A stretch of 64,000 nucleotides of DNA from contig JASKMD010000029.1 of NCBI GenBank assembly GCA_030144725.1, forward strand, positions 2,532,346 to 2,596,345, in the 5' to 3' direction. The translations under genes and the position numbers were made by a program. This DNA comes from Haematococcus lacustris. Lineage: Eukaryota > Chlorophyta > Chlorophyceae > Chlamydomonadales > Haematococcaceae. The notes beneath the pieces were generated by a model, which did no database searches, had not been told where the DNA came from, and was given only the letters and a program-made list of their open reading frames with translations. Below are positions 17,801-29,432 of the stretch, in pieces (position 1 is the stretch's first letter; each line of letters begins with the position of its first letter).

Positions 17801-19560
17801 GTCAGCTTGCTGGGTTGTCAGCTTCTAATGTCATTGTTGCTATTCTCGTTATTGCCGTTTCGATATCGTTGTTATTATTGTCATTATTGTTGTTATTATT
17901 GATGATACTATCATTATTGTAATAACTTGTCAGGTTTTAGTAGCTGGACGTACACTAGGTGTCTAGGGCTGTGGCCCTGCTGCAGCACCAGCACCCTGTC
18001 CATCCCCTTCTCAAACCAGCTGCAGCACCATCATCACCATCACCGTTTGGGCTGGCCGTGGCCACATCCTTGCAGCAGCTGGCGGTGCAGAGGTTGTGTG
18101 TGGAGCTGTGACCCTGCGCAGGAGCCGTTCAGCCGCATCAAGAAGGAGCTGGTGAAGGAGTGCAAGGCGCTGGGCCCGGGGCAGCGGGTGCTGATCCTTG
18201 GCAACAGCAGGGAGCCACAGCTGTGCGTGAAGAAGGACGAGCGCACCTTCATGGCCTGGTGGTCCAAGACCCTGTTCCTGCCCCCCCCGGACTATGCATC
18301 ACGCAGGGTAAGGGAGGGAGGGAGGGCTGAGGGGTGGGTATGTGGGTGGAGGGGCAAGGGAGGGGTGGGTACTTTGGCTTGGAGGTTGAGGGAGGGGTGG
18401 GTAAGCTGGTTGAGGGATGAGGGAGGGGGTGGGTAAGGTGGTTGAGGCACAGGCCAGGCCAGCAAGTGTGCTCAGGGGTAGGTGGTTGCAGCTGAAGCAG
18501 TTGGTTGTAGGTGAAGGCTACCAGACTACCTACTTTGGTAGGCTGGCAGCAGCTGCTGGGGAGGGTGGGGTGGGGAAAGGGGGGTATATCCGCTGGCAAT
18601 GGCGCGGTTCAGCTTCTAGCTGTGTCTGTAGATCCTGGTGAAAGGCAGCAGCCAATCATGCACTGTTACACACTGCCCCCCTGCACCGTAACCCCCACTT
18701 CTTCACCCCAACCCAGCTGCTGATGCCCCTCCCCAGCCCATCACCACAGCCTTTACAGCTGCCCCTCACCCATGTCTCTTGTTTGCCTGCCCACCTCCCC
18801 CTCGCAGTTGCTGTGGCCTGGCCTGTTTGACCGGCATGGGGGGCGCATGGGAGCTGAGCTGGACTTGTCCACCCTGGCCCTCATCAGTGACGGCTACACC
18901 AGCGGCGCCATCGACATCGTGGTGCACTCCCTGCTCACCAAGCGCCGCCTGGAGCGGCTCAAGATGCTGCCCGTCACGCTGCCTGAGGTCCTGCAGTGGC
19001 TGTGCAAGGTGGGCAGCACACCCAGGGCGGGCAGGGGAGAAGGGAGAGGGGCAGGGGGAGGGGCAGGGGGAGGGGGAGGGAGAGGGGGGTTAGGGAGGGG
19101 AGGGTCTAAGGGTGGCCACACTGGCATGCAGCAGGCTAATGAAAGCCGGTAATAACACTGCGGCTGCTGCAAGACTGGGCCCCGTACATTTGCAGCCCGA
19201 CTGCTGCCCCAACTGCCCCAACTGCCCCAACTGCTGCCCCAACTGCCCCAACTGCGGCCCCAACTTGGCCCCCACAGCAGCTGCGGCTCCTGCCTCAACT
19301 AAGCCCCCACATCGGACTTGGGGTGATGCTGAGTGTGGGTGAGTTGAGGTGGGAGATGGTCCACTGGGGTAGGCTGCAAACGCAGGCAGTGCATGCGCTC
19401 GCTCGTCTGGCAGGTGGAGCCTCTGAGCAAGGAGCAGGACGAGCAGCTGCGCAAGTGGATGGACAAGACCCCTGCCATGGCGGCTGTGAAGGGCACAGGC
19501 AAGCCCATCACCGCAGGCACCAAGGGCAAGGACGACAAGAAGAAGAAGAAGAAGAAGTGA
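11870..19560 (+). CDS. DRC11: DRC11 / IQCA1-like IQ and AAA domain protein of the nexin-dynein regulatory complex
   Basis: Homologue of human IQCA1 / Chlamydomonas DRC11 (FAP82), a ciliary axoneme subunit. Exons: 11870-12435, 13973-14178, 14368-14460, 14800-14931, 15224-15544, 15696-15812, 16181-16348, 16751-16912, 17136-17243, 17647-17742, 18122-18307, 18808-19008, 19414-19560; all later junctions keep phase. Evidence in order: MWREGMMELL start, YIKYIQILRKLETAYDQMVH and VPVPKYF (conserved IQCA1 N-terminus), IQ motif EAARRIQAAIRGFIWRKRI, a Lys-rich linker, Walker A GGEKTGKS, Walker B VIFIDEAEK, and a Lys-rich tail ending in TGA. About 834 residues, close to human IQCA1. Exon 1 has an apparent one-base frameshift near 11950-11962: the MWREG frame does not lead into the FEECLYPDINPVPF frame without one base fewer. 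This may be a sequence error, or the start may be different. Confidence 0.93.
17266..17490. repeat. (TGACC)n pentamer minisatellite in a DRC11 intron
   Basis: About 45 almost perfect copies of TGACC, in the intron between the DRC11 exon ending at 17243 and the exon starting at 17647, between the Walker A and Walker B exons. The array is nearly free of variation, suggesting recent expansion. Confidence 0.97.
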
Positions 19561-20857
19561 GGGCTGAGGGCTCGGCAATGCCACAAGCAACGGCCTGGGA
19601 GGCAGCAGAGGGGCGGACACCCCACCATGGCGCCCCCAGCCCTTGGGAGCTGTTCAAGACACTCGGGGCTGACACGGCGTTCCTCCTGGTGCACCAGGCA
19701 CCTCGCACCTGCCTTGACCTGAGGTGCCCGCCAACAGGGGCATGGGGTGCAAGAGCTGCACAGTGCGTGACCCTACCCGGTCGCCACGTGCCCAGCAGGC
19801 TTAGAGCTGTGAGGGAGCGGTCGCAGTCAGTGATGGCTGAGTGGCCTTCAGGCACCAGTGCTAGGTGGCTGGCCTGACGGCATCCACCTCCTGCCACACA
19901 AGCAGCAGCGAACATATTTGTGTGCTGCTGGAGAAGCAGCTGGGGCGCTGGGGATTAACGAGGAGCTAGGGGCGAGGGTAGGCCAGAGCTGTTGGTCGAC
20001 TGGTGATGGGGGTAAGAGCAGTGGGTAGCAGCAACGTCATGGTGGAAATGTGTATTCTCCCCACTGGCTGGCCCTTACCTGCTGGCTGACCCTCGACCGC
20101 CTAGGGTGGAGTCACCACCCACTGCCTTTGCTCCGCTACCTGAAGTGAGGACACCACCCACCCTTGATGTCTGTACTGAAACAGGTGTGACAATGGAAGG
20201 TGTGACCTGTGTTACTGTGTGGTTGTGTGATCCTCTGGGTACACCAGTCAAGGTGACAGCAACGTCACACTATACCTCAACTCTAGCTGGGGCAGTGTTG
20301 TCCTGTGAGCCTGTGCCCGAACCCTTGGCCAGGCGAGGGTCGTTTGGCTGGAAAAAGCATGTTCTGATGCAGGCTTGCACAGCTGCAACAATACCCTGCG
20401 CTTGCCCCTTGTGCCGTAGCTTCTATTGTCATGGCCGTATGACCAGGGGCACCACCAGCAACACGAACTTGGCCGGTCGCGCCTGAGGGTGCAGGACCCA
20501 GTGGTAGCTGCTCCAGCCTGAGTCTGAGACCTGTGACCTGTGAAAGGTCGCGTTCCGCAGTCTCCGCAGCAGCCTCCGCTGAGGTCTCATCTCTCAGGAC
20601 CTCACATGAGGGTGCAGGTGAAATTGACATGAGATGCAGTCAACATGAGCAGCAGTTGACCAGCAGAGCCGTGTCAGCACCATGACATCCTAGCGGCGCA
20701 GTAGTAGCTGAGTCTCTATCCACATCTGTATTATCATCATCACTACCACCATCATTATCATCATGGGATCGGATGCTGGCCATGTACCTAAACACAACAC
20801 CAACCCTTCGTCGTGTATGCCGACAATTCATCGTGGCATCCAGCAAATCAGGCCGCG
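19561..20857. other. Intergenic region between DRC11 and the TMEM115 homologue
   Basis: No gene was recognised. A short ATC/ATT-rich microsatellite (TCATCAT, ACCACCATCATTATC) lies at about 20728-20767. Open frames here have no recognisable domain or splice pattern. Confidence 0.5.
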
Positions 20858-22876
20858 ATGTTTCAAACGACGCGTCTAAGCAAAACTTTCGTTAGTCTAT
20901 TGCTGGTTGTCTTTGTAGTGCAGCAACTTCGGCCCGACACGAGCAGTTACCTTGCACTGGTGCCCGGGCGCACACTGCCTTGCGTGTGGAACCTGATTAC
21001 GTCCGCGTTTGTGACGCCCAATGCAATTGAGGTTTGTGTCAGCAGAGCGGGTTACGATGGCGATGCAGCCAAATCGTAGATGGCGACAGCTGGTCCTTGT
21101 TCCCATCGCAGCTCGCAGTTAATGTTGTGGCATTGCTCATATTGGCTCGCCTCGTGGAGCCTGTGTACGGCAGCAAGGAGTTCCTGAAGTTTTTGTTTAT
21201 TGTGAACCTGGTCACTTGCTGTACCATTTTTGTGGCCGTTTACATCGCCTTCGCCATCTCAGCGCTGGACAAGCTCTTATTTACAGAGTTCTCTGGCTTC
21301 CATGGGCTCAACGCAGCAATGCTGGTGGCAGTCAAGCAAATTATGCCCCACCATGAACTGAAGCTCTTCGGTATTGTGAGGGCACATGTCAAGGTCAGAT
21401 CTGAACACCTTGATGAGCAATGGCCCTATTGCAATGCACATCACCCACTGTACCAATGATGGCAATGCCCCCTCGGCCTGTTGTTCTGCCAACGTAGTAC
21501 CTCCCTTCCTTGGTCATGCTGCCGGTCATTGCGGTGACTGTCAGCCTCGGCTATCTAAAGTACCTGGCATTCTACACAGTCGGCACCTACGTGGCCTGGC
21601 TGTACCTCCGCTTCTTCCAAACACAGCCTGAAACTGGTGCTCTGGGGGATGCCAGTGATGACTTCAAGGCCTCCTCCTTCTTCCCCGCCATCCTGGCCCC
21701 AGTGATCGATGCGCTTGCATCTGTGCTGGGCTTCATCACACGCCTGCGACATGTGCCTGGCAATGAGAACAGCCCAGTCATCAAGGGCCTCCACATGCAA
21801 GCAGGTCTGTCAGCAACACACCTCAGCATCACCTTGGGCAGCGATATCCTGGATGCCTCAGCTGTTTTCCAGCTCACCAGAGGGGGTACATGCTTAGGGC
21901 ACACTACTGTGCTGGTGGCCACTACTTCTGGGCATGTGACCTGCCTGCCACTTGTAGCCCAGGCCCATGTACTCCTTGCCCATGCCCTGGCGGGCAGCGG
22001 TGTTCAGCCAGGCTGTGAGCACAGCTTCTACGGGTTGAACATGACTGCCCACTGCCAATGAGATTCTCTTGAATTCCTGCTGTGGCAGCTAGGTGCCTCA
22101 GCTTGTCCATGTTGGCTGCAGGTGGTTCATCAGCGCTGGGCTCAGACTCCGTTGATGCCAACCGCCGCAGGTGGGAGGCGTGGTGGCTGTGCAGCCCTCA
22201 TGCAGTTCAGCATGCAGGTCTAGGGTTGTGACCAGGAGTGAGATACACATGGTGCAGCTTGCAGCCACTGGCCCTGTGTTAGTTATCCTCATGATCCAGT
22301 GCCCATGCACTCAATGGGCCTTACTACAACCCTCAGCTGGGCACAAGGCCATGAGTGAGACCATGCTGCATGAGCAGTAGCATAGGATGCATAAGTCTGG
22401 CTATGGCAGCACCTCTCTCATCAGCCCGTACAGACAGAACCAGGTCCCCTCACTGGGGTTGGTGTGTTGCCTGTGTGGAGTTACATTCCCATGCACATGG
22501 CATGGGTGCCATCCACCTACATTATTGCCTGACCTCTGTGACAGGGCTATAGCCAAAGTTGGCATGACAATCTGGCTGTGGCAGCATGCTTGCGTGGTAG
22601 GGCCTACTCTTAGCACCCCTAAAGCTGGGCAAAAGCGCACCAGGCCAGCACTAAGAGATCAAAACGTCTGCAGCTACAGGCCATGGCAGCCCACCGCAGC
22701 CCATGGCAACATCTGCTGGCTGCCTGGAGCATGTGCGTAAGAGTGCGTATTGCTGCAGGGAACGGGGAGCCAAGGCCTTGGAGGAACGCTTAGGGCAGAA
22801 GGCCGCCGTCCCTGTGGCCGCATCATCGCCAGTCATTACAGCCAGTGACATAGAGGCTGGAGAGCCAGCAGCGTGA
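20858..22876 (+). CDS. TMEM115: TMEM115 / RBL19-type rhomboid-like membrane protein
   Basis: A multi-pass protein of the TMEM115 (DUF1751) family, related to rhomboids but without their catalytic residues, known from Golgi membranes; the Arabidopsis member is RBL19. Exons 20858-21031, 21112-21393, 21498-21804, 22122-22170 and 22759-22876 have consistent phases and give 309 residues, close to the plant protein (about 304). Landmarks: an N-terminal hydrophobic segment, YLALVPGRTLPCVWNLITSA, EPVYGSKEFLKFLFIVN, GFHGLNAAMLVAVKQI, WLYLRFFQTQPET, DDFKASSFFP, and a basic tail RRRERGAKALEERLG. The first ATG of the open frame at 20858 is taken as the start. The 589-bp last intron carries a dispersed repeat at 22421-22560. 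Confidence 0.93.
22421..22560 (-). repeat. Dispersed repeat family R1, copy in TMEM115 intron
   Basis: Reverse complement shares ordered blocks with 51712-51835: CTGTCAC, GTCAGGCAATA, CCATGCCATGTG, then GTGAGGGGACCTGGTTCTG and CGGGCTGA. A third, shorter copy is at 27805-27880. It lies wholly within the last TMEM115 intron. Confidence 0.7.
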
Positions 22877-24045
22877 CCAGCCAGTGCAGGCCTGGTGTGG
22901 TGAGCCCAGGTGTTCCCACGCCAGCCCAACAGGCCCCACGCAGCCAGCCAGCAGCACAGGCAGCAACCCCTGAGCCGGGCTTGGTGCTCCCCCTCAGCCA
23001 AGACCAGCAAGCACACCTAAGCTGAGCAGGCAGCCAAGCCCACCCATCTTACCAAGGGCATAGGCCAAGGCAAGGGGCAAGGCTGCCGAGCCCACCCCCC
23101 CAGCCCGGCAGCCCAGCAGGTGGGTAGACAGTGACTGCAGTGCAGTGATGAACATGCAGCGCAATGGGGAGACCAAGTGGCGCCCACTGGAGCAGGGCTG
23201 CAAGCAACTGAGTACCCAAGGCCCAGCAGCAGTAGGAGCCTGCTGTGGCAAGTTCAAGCTGTGTCAGTGGCAGTTGAGACAGTCATGGCAGTTGAGACTT
23301 CTCATAGCGTTTGGCGTCATGCCTACTTGTACACAGACAAGGTAGTCTTGCGCAGATAAGGTGCGCAAACAAGGTGCACACTAGTTATGCGCACTCAGCG
23401 GCCATCATTCTCCTTCAAGTCAATCTTATGCGATGTGAGCATGAGGCCGCTGACCAGGAACAGGAATGACATGTAAAGTTACCAGTATACGTGAACAGGG
23501 TGTTGTTTGTGGATAGCCTCACCCAACTACAGCTTCACCACCATTGCTCCGTCTGGGCACCCTTGATGACTATAAACTCCCATCCTTGGTGGCGTGTTCT
23601 GTTCCCTGACCGCTGGGATACTCCTCAAAACTACCAGCTTAATGCTTAGCTAGGCCGGTTGCTTGTGAGCACCATTGCGCCGCCGGCATCCCCCAGCTCG
23701 ATGCAGCCGCTGCCTGGCCGGTCGTTGACCTGCTTGTTGCCCTGCTGGCACTCCTTGCCAGGGGGAGGTGTCGAGTTCAGGCCCGCTCTCAAGGGAGTGT
23801 TGCACAAACTGCAATGCGCTGGAAGTTGAGGCAAGAGTTGGTGACCCGGTCCAGCCACCTGTCCCATGGGGGGGCTTGGGGATGGGTCACCGGGCTAGGT
23901 GCAGCAGGTGAGGGCAGGGCAGGGGGAGGGGCTATGCTAAGACGCCTGGGTTTGTGAAGAACGGTGCCTCTTTGCCGGCTACGTCAGCTGGCTTACATTT
24001 ACAAGGCACAAGGTGTGCTTTGTTGACTGAGGGCTTTAGCGCTGT
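22877..24045. other. Intergenic region upstream of the candidate inverted-repeat element
   Basis: No gene was recognised. A TGTAA near 23472 is too far from the TMEM115 stop to assign firmly. Open frames are short, overlap on both strands, and match nothing I know. Confidence 0.45.
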
Positions 24046-24073
24046 CAGTCAGGTTAGACAAGCAAGGGGAAAA
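24046..24073 (+). repeat. Left terminal inverted repeat of the candidate element
   Basis: Begins CAGTCAGGTTAGAC and ends GGGGAAAA; exact inverted match to 26409-26436. The identity stops on the inner side after the run of A. Confidence 0.75.
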
Positions 24074-24706
24074 TTGGGCACCATGCTGTTCTCCACATTC
24101 AGACCACCATTTGCTACCGCGGTTGCACCGCTAGCTTCAGCGTGCTAGAAAAGTTAGCGGCGTTGAAGCGCAGGCCCGCAGGCTGAACATGGTTGTTTGG
24201 GCCTAAAGTTGTGTCCACGCAACAAGGTCGCTGTAGGTAGCTACAGACATACGTATAAAGTCCAAGGCCGGGGCCCGTCTCTCTCGCTAGCCAGGTCCGT
24301 TCAGTCGGTTGTACTGGGTAGCTCGGCTTCCTAGCTCCCGCAAAGCTGTGAATGTTAGTACTGCCCCGCAACCACAAACTCCAGCTCCGAACCCTCTATC
24401 TCATAACATGTGCGGTGGACTTTGCCTAAAAAGCTGTTTGCGGCTGGCCCGTCCGGCCCTCAACCATACATCATTACATTCAACCTCACATCATTACATT
24501 ATAACATCCAACCTACACTTGTGTTCTCTGTAAACTGTCACTTGTGTTCTCTGTAACCGGTCACTTGTGTTGTGTGGCATTCACTGCATGCATGCTAGGG
24601 CTCTGGCACTTGCAAGGGCTAGGCTCAGGGTCAACACCGTATCCAAGGGGCTGATTAAGGCTGGGCAGGGCAGGGCTGGGCTCGGCAGCAAAGGCAAGCT
24701 TTGTTG

Positions 24707-25464
24707 TCAGCGCATTCGCATAACGCTGTCGGGAGCATGGCGCTTCGAAGGGATGAGTGCTGCCACTGCTGGTGCTTGCTGATGCTGCTGTTGCTGATGC
24801 TGTGAGATTGCTTCCAAGCACTGGATTCTACTCTTTGTACCCTTGGTGGCTAGGTTCAGTCGGACACAAAGCTGCTTGAGGTGATTCAGCGTGATGCAAG
24901 GAGGGGGGTCCAGCAGCCTGGGCCGCCGGGCCACCGGCTGTAGGAGTGGAGACCACAGTGGGGACAGTGTTGCTGGGTGGTGGTGGTGGTGCAGAGCGGT
25001 GGCTTGGCTGGAGATAGTCCGACAAACGAAGTGGAGGCTTGACAGCTCTGGCCACACGAGACCTGGGTGCTGGGGGTAGGGGTGGGGATGAGGTAGGGGT
25101 GGAGGTAGCGGTAGGGTAGTCCTGGCTCAGGGTTGGGCTTGGAGGTGGTGGTAGGGGTGGAGGTGATGGCGGTGGAGCAAGGGCAGCAGCGGGAAGGCGT
25201 TGGAGGCGAGAGAACTGTGTAAGTATCACCATGTGGTCACCCTTGCTGTCGAATGCAATAGCACCGACACCCACTTCTTCACATTGACCTACAACAAACA
25301 CAACATACGTTTGGTAAGCTGGCAGCTTGACAACATGAGATGCAATGTATGTCCTCAATGTATGTCATCAATGATTGATGGCTTGATTGTAACTCACGGG
25401 CTTGCAGATTGTTCACTGTCTCGACGATCTTGTCCATGGCTCGCTTTAGGGTCTTGAAGGCACT
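24707..25464 (-). CDS. Hypothetical SAP-domain protein inside the inverted-repeat element (5' end unclear, frameshift)
   Basis: An exon at 25464-25398 (SAFKTLKRAMDKIVETVNNL) joins in phase, through a GTGAGT donor and a TAG acceptor, to an exon starting at 25288 (CEEVGVGAIAFDSKGDHMV). This runs into a long Pro/Ser-rich linker. Near 24905 a run of C shifts the frame; the next frame reads ITLNHLKQLCVRLNLATKGT and then KSRIQCLEAIS, a good SAP (DNA/RNA-binding helix-extension-helix) motif, a Gln-rich stretch, and a stop at 24707. The start is unknown: an upstream piece at 25664-25477 may belong to it, but no donor joins them. A DNA-binding role is inferred from SAP only. Confidence 0.45.
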
Positions 25465-26408
25465 CTGTCAATCAGCTCCTGACCCGGCATGAGGCAACAC
25501 CACATGCATCGGTATGGGAAAGGGCTGGGTTGGGCTGGGCTGGGCCTTGCCTGGGCTTGGTTAGCGATGAAGCCAGCAGTGCGGGTCCATGGCGCACGGC
25601 CAGTGGATACAAGCGCAGCCATTCTAGCGGACCCGGCTAGGCTTCGCTTCGAGCGCCTGGTCATGGCTCAAAACCATCTAAGTGCGGCTGCCATCGACCG
25701 AAAGGTCCATCAACGACTCCGACGGCAGGACAAGAGTCGTTGCTTCCGAACTTTACACTTCAGGCTGGCGGATAGGCCATCATTGCGGGCAAAAAGTCCC
25801 TGGCATGGCTGAGGTATGTTTTTACCTATTTTAGTAGCAGCAGACAGGTTGTAGCGCATCCGCAAGAGTTAACAATTGTGGATGTAACTAATACGGTTCT
25901 CCTGGTCTTCATTGCAAGGCATTTGACACGCTTGGCATACAGTTAAATCTTTTGGCAGTGTGTCCCTCACCACCACTCGCCATTGACCGAACTGATGCAT
26001 GATGAGGTCAGGTCAGCGCCTAGGGGTGAGTGTGTAGTACAGCTAGCTGCTGAAGAAGTTTCAGGTCCAAAGCCTCACGGCGTACCCCCTCAACCCGGCC
26101 ATGAGACAAGCCCCTAGCAAGCAGCATGTAGCACACACTGTAGACAGCCAGTAGGCACCTGGACATCGCCGAGGACATCGCCGCAACAGCACACATACTT
26201 AAGGGCGCAAATAAGAGCGATGGAGCGCTTCTGGCGTTGTGTGCTGGTCGGGGCATCCGAACATTGGACGGGGTCGCGGACCAGCCGATCACCATAGGCC
26301 TGTTCCTCTGAGCCGATGCCAAGCTGCGCGGCGCTGCGACAAGGCGTGTAATTCTTACATCCAGAAGCGGTGTATATAGTCAGTTAGGTCCGTCCGAAAA
26401 ATGACGAT

Positions 26409-26436
26409 TTTTCCCCTTGCTTGTCTAACCTGACTG
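26409..26436 (-). repeat. Right terminal inverted repeat of the candidate element
   Basis: Exact reverse complement of 24046-24073 over 28 bases. Followed within four bases by the 36-bp repeat at 26440-26475. Confidence 0.75.
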
Positions 26437-26439
26437 TCA

Positions 26440-26475
26440 GTCAGGTGCCCTAAACTGGCAGGGAACCGGTGCAAG
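26440..26475 (+). repeat. 36-bp exact repeat, copy 1
   Basis: Thirty-six bases beginning GTCAGGTGCCCTAAAC recur identically at 30848-30883 inside a METTL26 intron. Copy 1 abuts the right inverted repeat of the candidate element. Confidence 0.85.
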
Positions 26476-26665
26476 CGATCATCACCAACAAGGCATGGCA
26501 TGTCCAAATCATAGCTTTACTCAGGAAATAGTCTGTCCAGGACATGTCCAGGCTGCCATGGTGGGCTGGACGAGTGGGGATTTCATCTCTGGCCGCTGAA
26601 TTCGTCCTGTTGGCCTGATCACAGCTCGGCACGAGGCGGCTTGGCAGCAATGGGCAGTGGCAGCT

Positions 26666-29432
26666 TCATCTGAACAAGGCCGACAGCTCCGCCAGCGTGT
26701 CCTCGTCAGGACCCTCGCCTTTTGTGGCTGGTGTCCACCTGTACTGTTGCGCAAGGAACGCCAGCTCAGCGGGCAGGTTCTCAGGACGCCATGCGGTTGC
26801 CAGCGCCTCGCAGCAGCCTGTCACCGCCACGCAATTACTGTGCCGGTCGCTGGGGTCGTCCAAGTTGCGAGTCTCAGTAAAGCTCACTTGGCCCTCTGCG
26901 GCCAACACCAAACACTGGCCCTATGCATACCACGCTGCATCGTCTTCCTTCCCCCACCACGCTCGACTAGCAGCTCTCGGACACGCTGAGGATACTGCAC
27001 TAAATTCAGCAAATGGCATGTGATGCTGATGGTGATGCGATGCAGCTGGAGGAGCCGGCAGGACCACCCTCTCACACCCAGCAAAAGGTGGCATCAGTCA
27101 GGCGGGAGGGTGGCTGCACAAGGAGTTGAACAGGGACCCCAGGGCGCACGGCGTAGGTGTAGTAAACTAGTGCCTTGCTGAGGGTCTTGATCTGTGCCCC
27201 TGCGGTGTTTGTGCCAGCCGCTGGCCCCGCCACACATCCCACTGCCTCGCCCCAACTCACCTCCAAACACTTGCAGCATGGCCTGCAGCGCAAGGCTGGT
27301 AGCCTGAGCCCCGCTCACCAAGCTGCTCCCCTCCACCTGCCCCAGCCCAGCAGCAGTGGGCCCAGACGCCTGCCCCAGGTTCACCATGACCCGTGCCCCT
27401 GCCTCCCCCCGCAGCCGGCCCTTGATGGCCTGCCAGGTGGCAGGCTGCAGCAGGGTGTCAGGCAGCCTGCCGCCTGAGAACACATCCACAGCCAAACTGG
27501 TGAAGAGGGGGCCGGGGAGGGAGGCTGCGGGAGCAAAGGCGTCGCCTGTGTGCACCTGCAGCCTCCCGCTGGACTCCAGCTCACCAAGGCCTGTGCGACA
27601 CATGTGGGCAGCCACAGCACCCCTCAGCCCTCTTGTGCATGTGTGTGTATGCAGCAAACGTGAACAGGCCTGATCTCTGCCATTCCTCACACCTCACACT
27701 CCCCTCGCCTGCAGAGCACCTCCTTACACCGCATCCCCTGCCCTCCTCTACCTGGCAAACCCAGTCCAGGCCATTTTGTCCAAGAGGTCAGGCGGTAGAA
27801 AGCGCCCATGCCATGTGCGTTAGAACATGACTCCATACAAGCAAAACACCACCCCGAGTGAGGGGACCTGATTCTGCCTTTGCGTAGTACTTGTTGCCTT
27901 CTGGGCCCAATGAGGGAGGTGCAGTCCTAGCCCATCACTTCCCTGTAGGGCCAAAGGAGAGCTGACTGCTCCTGGCCCGGCTCCCACCCTCCCCTGGCTG
28001 CATCCCTTTCACTGGGCCAGGCACTTGTGGCAACCAGCCATGAGCGGGGTAGCAGCAGTGTTGCCTGGGGCAAGGGGCGGCATCTAACCCACCCACCCAC
28101 CCACCCACCCACCCACGCGCCCCTGGCACCCACTCATGAACATGCGGCCAGCCATGACCACCGCTGGGTCCAGCTCCCAGCCCTCCATGCGCTGAGCTGG
28201 GTAGTACTTGTGCACCATACGGGCTAAGGTGCCGGCACCCTGAGAGCAGCAGGCTGGCCTCAGGTGCGAGGGGCGGCTGGCCACCACTGATAGCTGCCAC
28301 AGCAGGCTTGGCCGCAGCCTCATTGAGGCATACAGGACAGTGGGTTGAGAGCCAGGGCAAAGCCTGGCCTGAGCCATACACCAGCGGGACTAGGGGCACA
28401 CACGCCCAATTCATACACCTTTTATTCCTGGCCCATACACCTAATCCATATACTACCTTGCCCAAACACTATCCCTGTGCGCCCCACATGCGCTTGGGGG
28501 TGAGAGGGAAGGTTCAGCCGCCTCTAGCTGGTGCTGACAGCTGGAGCATGTAAATTGGAAGCTGGACGGAAGGTGGGGACCAGGAGAGGTAGCGCGCCTC
28601 ACCAGGCCCAGGATGCCCAAGGGACCCTCCAGGGGCCTGGTCAATGCTGGCAGACAGGCCAGCAGGTCCCAGTATGAGCGGGTGATCTGGGGCTCAGGCT
28701 TCCATACGGAGTGGATGTAGCCTGGGGCGAAACAAACAGCTGGAACCATGAGCACGTGCCCAATGAGTATTCCCAGGTGATGGTTTCCCAGGTGATGGTG
28801 AGGAATTGGCTACTAGCCCTTTTGCAACATTTCAACGTATGCGCGGCAGGGCAGAGATTGTTGGGACCCATGCGCTACCTCCTCAACAGCTCGTGAAGTC
28901 TGGAGGGGTCTACACTGGTAGCCTTCTGTTAGTTTTGGTGAGGTGCCCAGTGGTCAAGGGGTATTAGCCCCAGGAAAGAGTGCCACCGAATTGGGGTTTG
29001 TAGTCATAAAGCGGATGAGGATGCAACAACATGTTTGTAGCAGCTGAGTGTTAGTAGGGGTCTACCGGTAGTTATTTTGGTCTGGAGGTGTAAACTCGAG
29101 AGGAGGCGGAGGTGATGCACAGACCTGTTTGGTCAAGCAGCATCAGCCTGGAACCTGCCAGTGGCTTGATATCCGGCGCCGTGGCATCTTCAGGCACCTG
29201 CTGCACCTGTGAGTTTGGCCACAGTCGTCTCCAAAGCCACTAATCAAGGAAATACACGAACCTCGATTACTTGCACGCTGTTATAAGCTGTCTCGGCTTG
29301 GTACAATAATCGGGGGTCTGCCCGGCAGCGGAAGAGGCCTCGCCGAATGCTGGGTCGAGTAATGTCGCATGTTGAGGAAGATAGCCAGCATCCAAGCCGC
29401 TTTGCTGAAACCACACGATGGCACTCGCGCAT
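26666..29432 (-). CDS. Spermidine-synthase-like SAM-dependent methyltransferase superfamily protein, probably organelle-targeted
   Basis: Exons on the minus strand, in phase: 29432-29262, 29206-29125, 28721-28603, 28239-28134, 27590-27261, 26895-26666, giving about 345 residues. Landmarks match the plant spermidine-synthase-like methyltransferase family: SRLMLLDQTG, GYIHSVWKPEPQITRSYWDL, the nucleotide-binding GPLGILGL + GAGTLARMV, then YYPAQRMEGWELDP, a SAM-pocket acidic strand, GRLQVHTGDAF, LAVDVFSGG, GARVMVNLG, and DRHSNCVAVTG near the C-terminus. The Arg/Ser-rich first exon resembles a plastid or mitochondrial transit peptide (inference). The substrate is unknown and true polyamine synthesis is not implied. 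A TGTAA lies at 26359-26355 on the coding strand, about 300 bases past the stop. Introns hold repeats at 27805-27880 and 28925-29090. The first exon is the least certain. Confidence 0.82.
27805..27880 (+). repeat. Dispersed repeat family R1, partial copy
   Basis: Shares CCATGCCATGTG and GAGTGAGGGGACCTGATTCTG-type blocks with the copies at 22421-22560 and 51712-51835. It lies in an intron of the methyltransferase gene. Confidence 0.6.
28087..28120. repeat. (ACCC)n microsatellite
   Basis: Eight or so tandem CCCA units in the methyltransferase intron, just past the exon ending at 28134 on the minus strand. Confidence 0.9.
28925..29090 (+). repeat. Dispersed repeat family R2, copy 1 (solo tail)
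   Basis: Shares ordered blocks with 51336-51515: TTAGTTTTGGT, GAGGTGCCCAGTGGT, GTGCCACCG, GGTTTGTAGTCAT, GAGGATGC, TACAACGTGTTTGTAG/CAACATGTTTGTAG and CAGCTGAGTG. The other copy directly follows the Fanzor-like relic, so this may be a solo 3' end of a related element. It lies in a methyltransferase intron. Confidence 0.7.

Larger units (their letters stand above)
24046..26436. mobile_element. Candidate DNA transposon bounded by 28-bp terminal inverted repeats
   Basis: A 28-bp sequence beginning CAGTCAGGTTAGAC at 24046-24073 recurs as an exact reverse complement at 26409-26436, so both ends read the same from outside inward. The 2391-bp unit contains a minus-strand SAP-domain gene (about 25464-24707) and no classical DDE transposase that I recognise. 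No clear target-site duplication was found: left flank ...GCTGT, right flank TCAGT.... The right end is followed directly by a 36-bp sequence that recurs at 30848-30883. The element may be non-autonomous, or mobilised by a protein type I cannot recognise. Confidence 0.55.

Noticed and set aside
27072..27260. An additional methyltransferase exon with LSKALVYYTYAVRPG
   Set aside because: The preceding exon ends in phase 1; in that phase this stretch hits a stop, whereas the exon starting at 26895 joins in phase and restores the family C-terminus.
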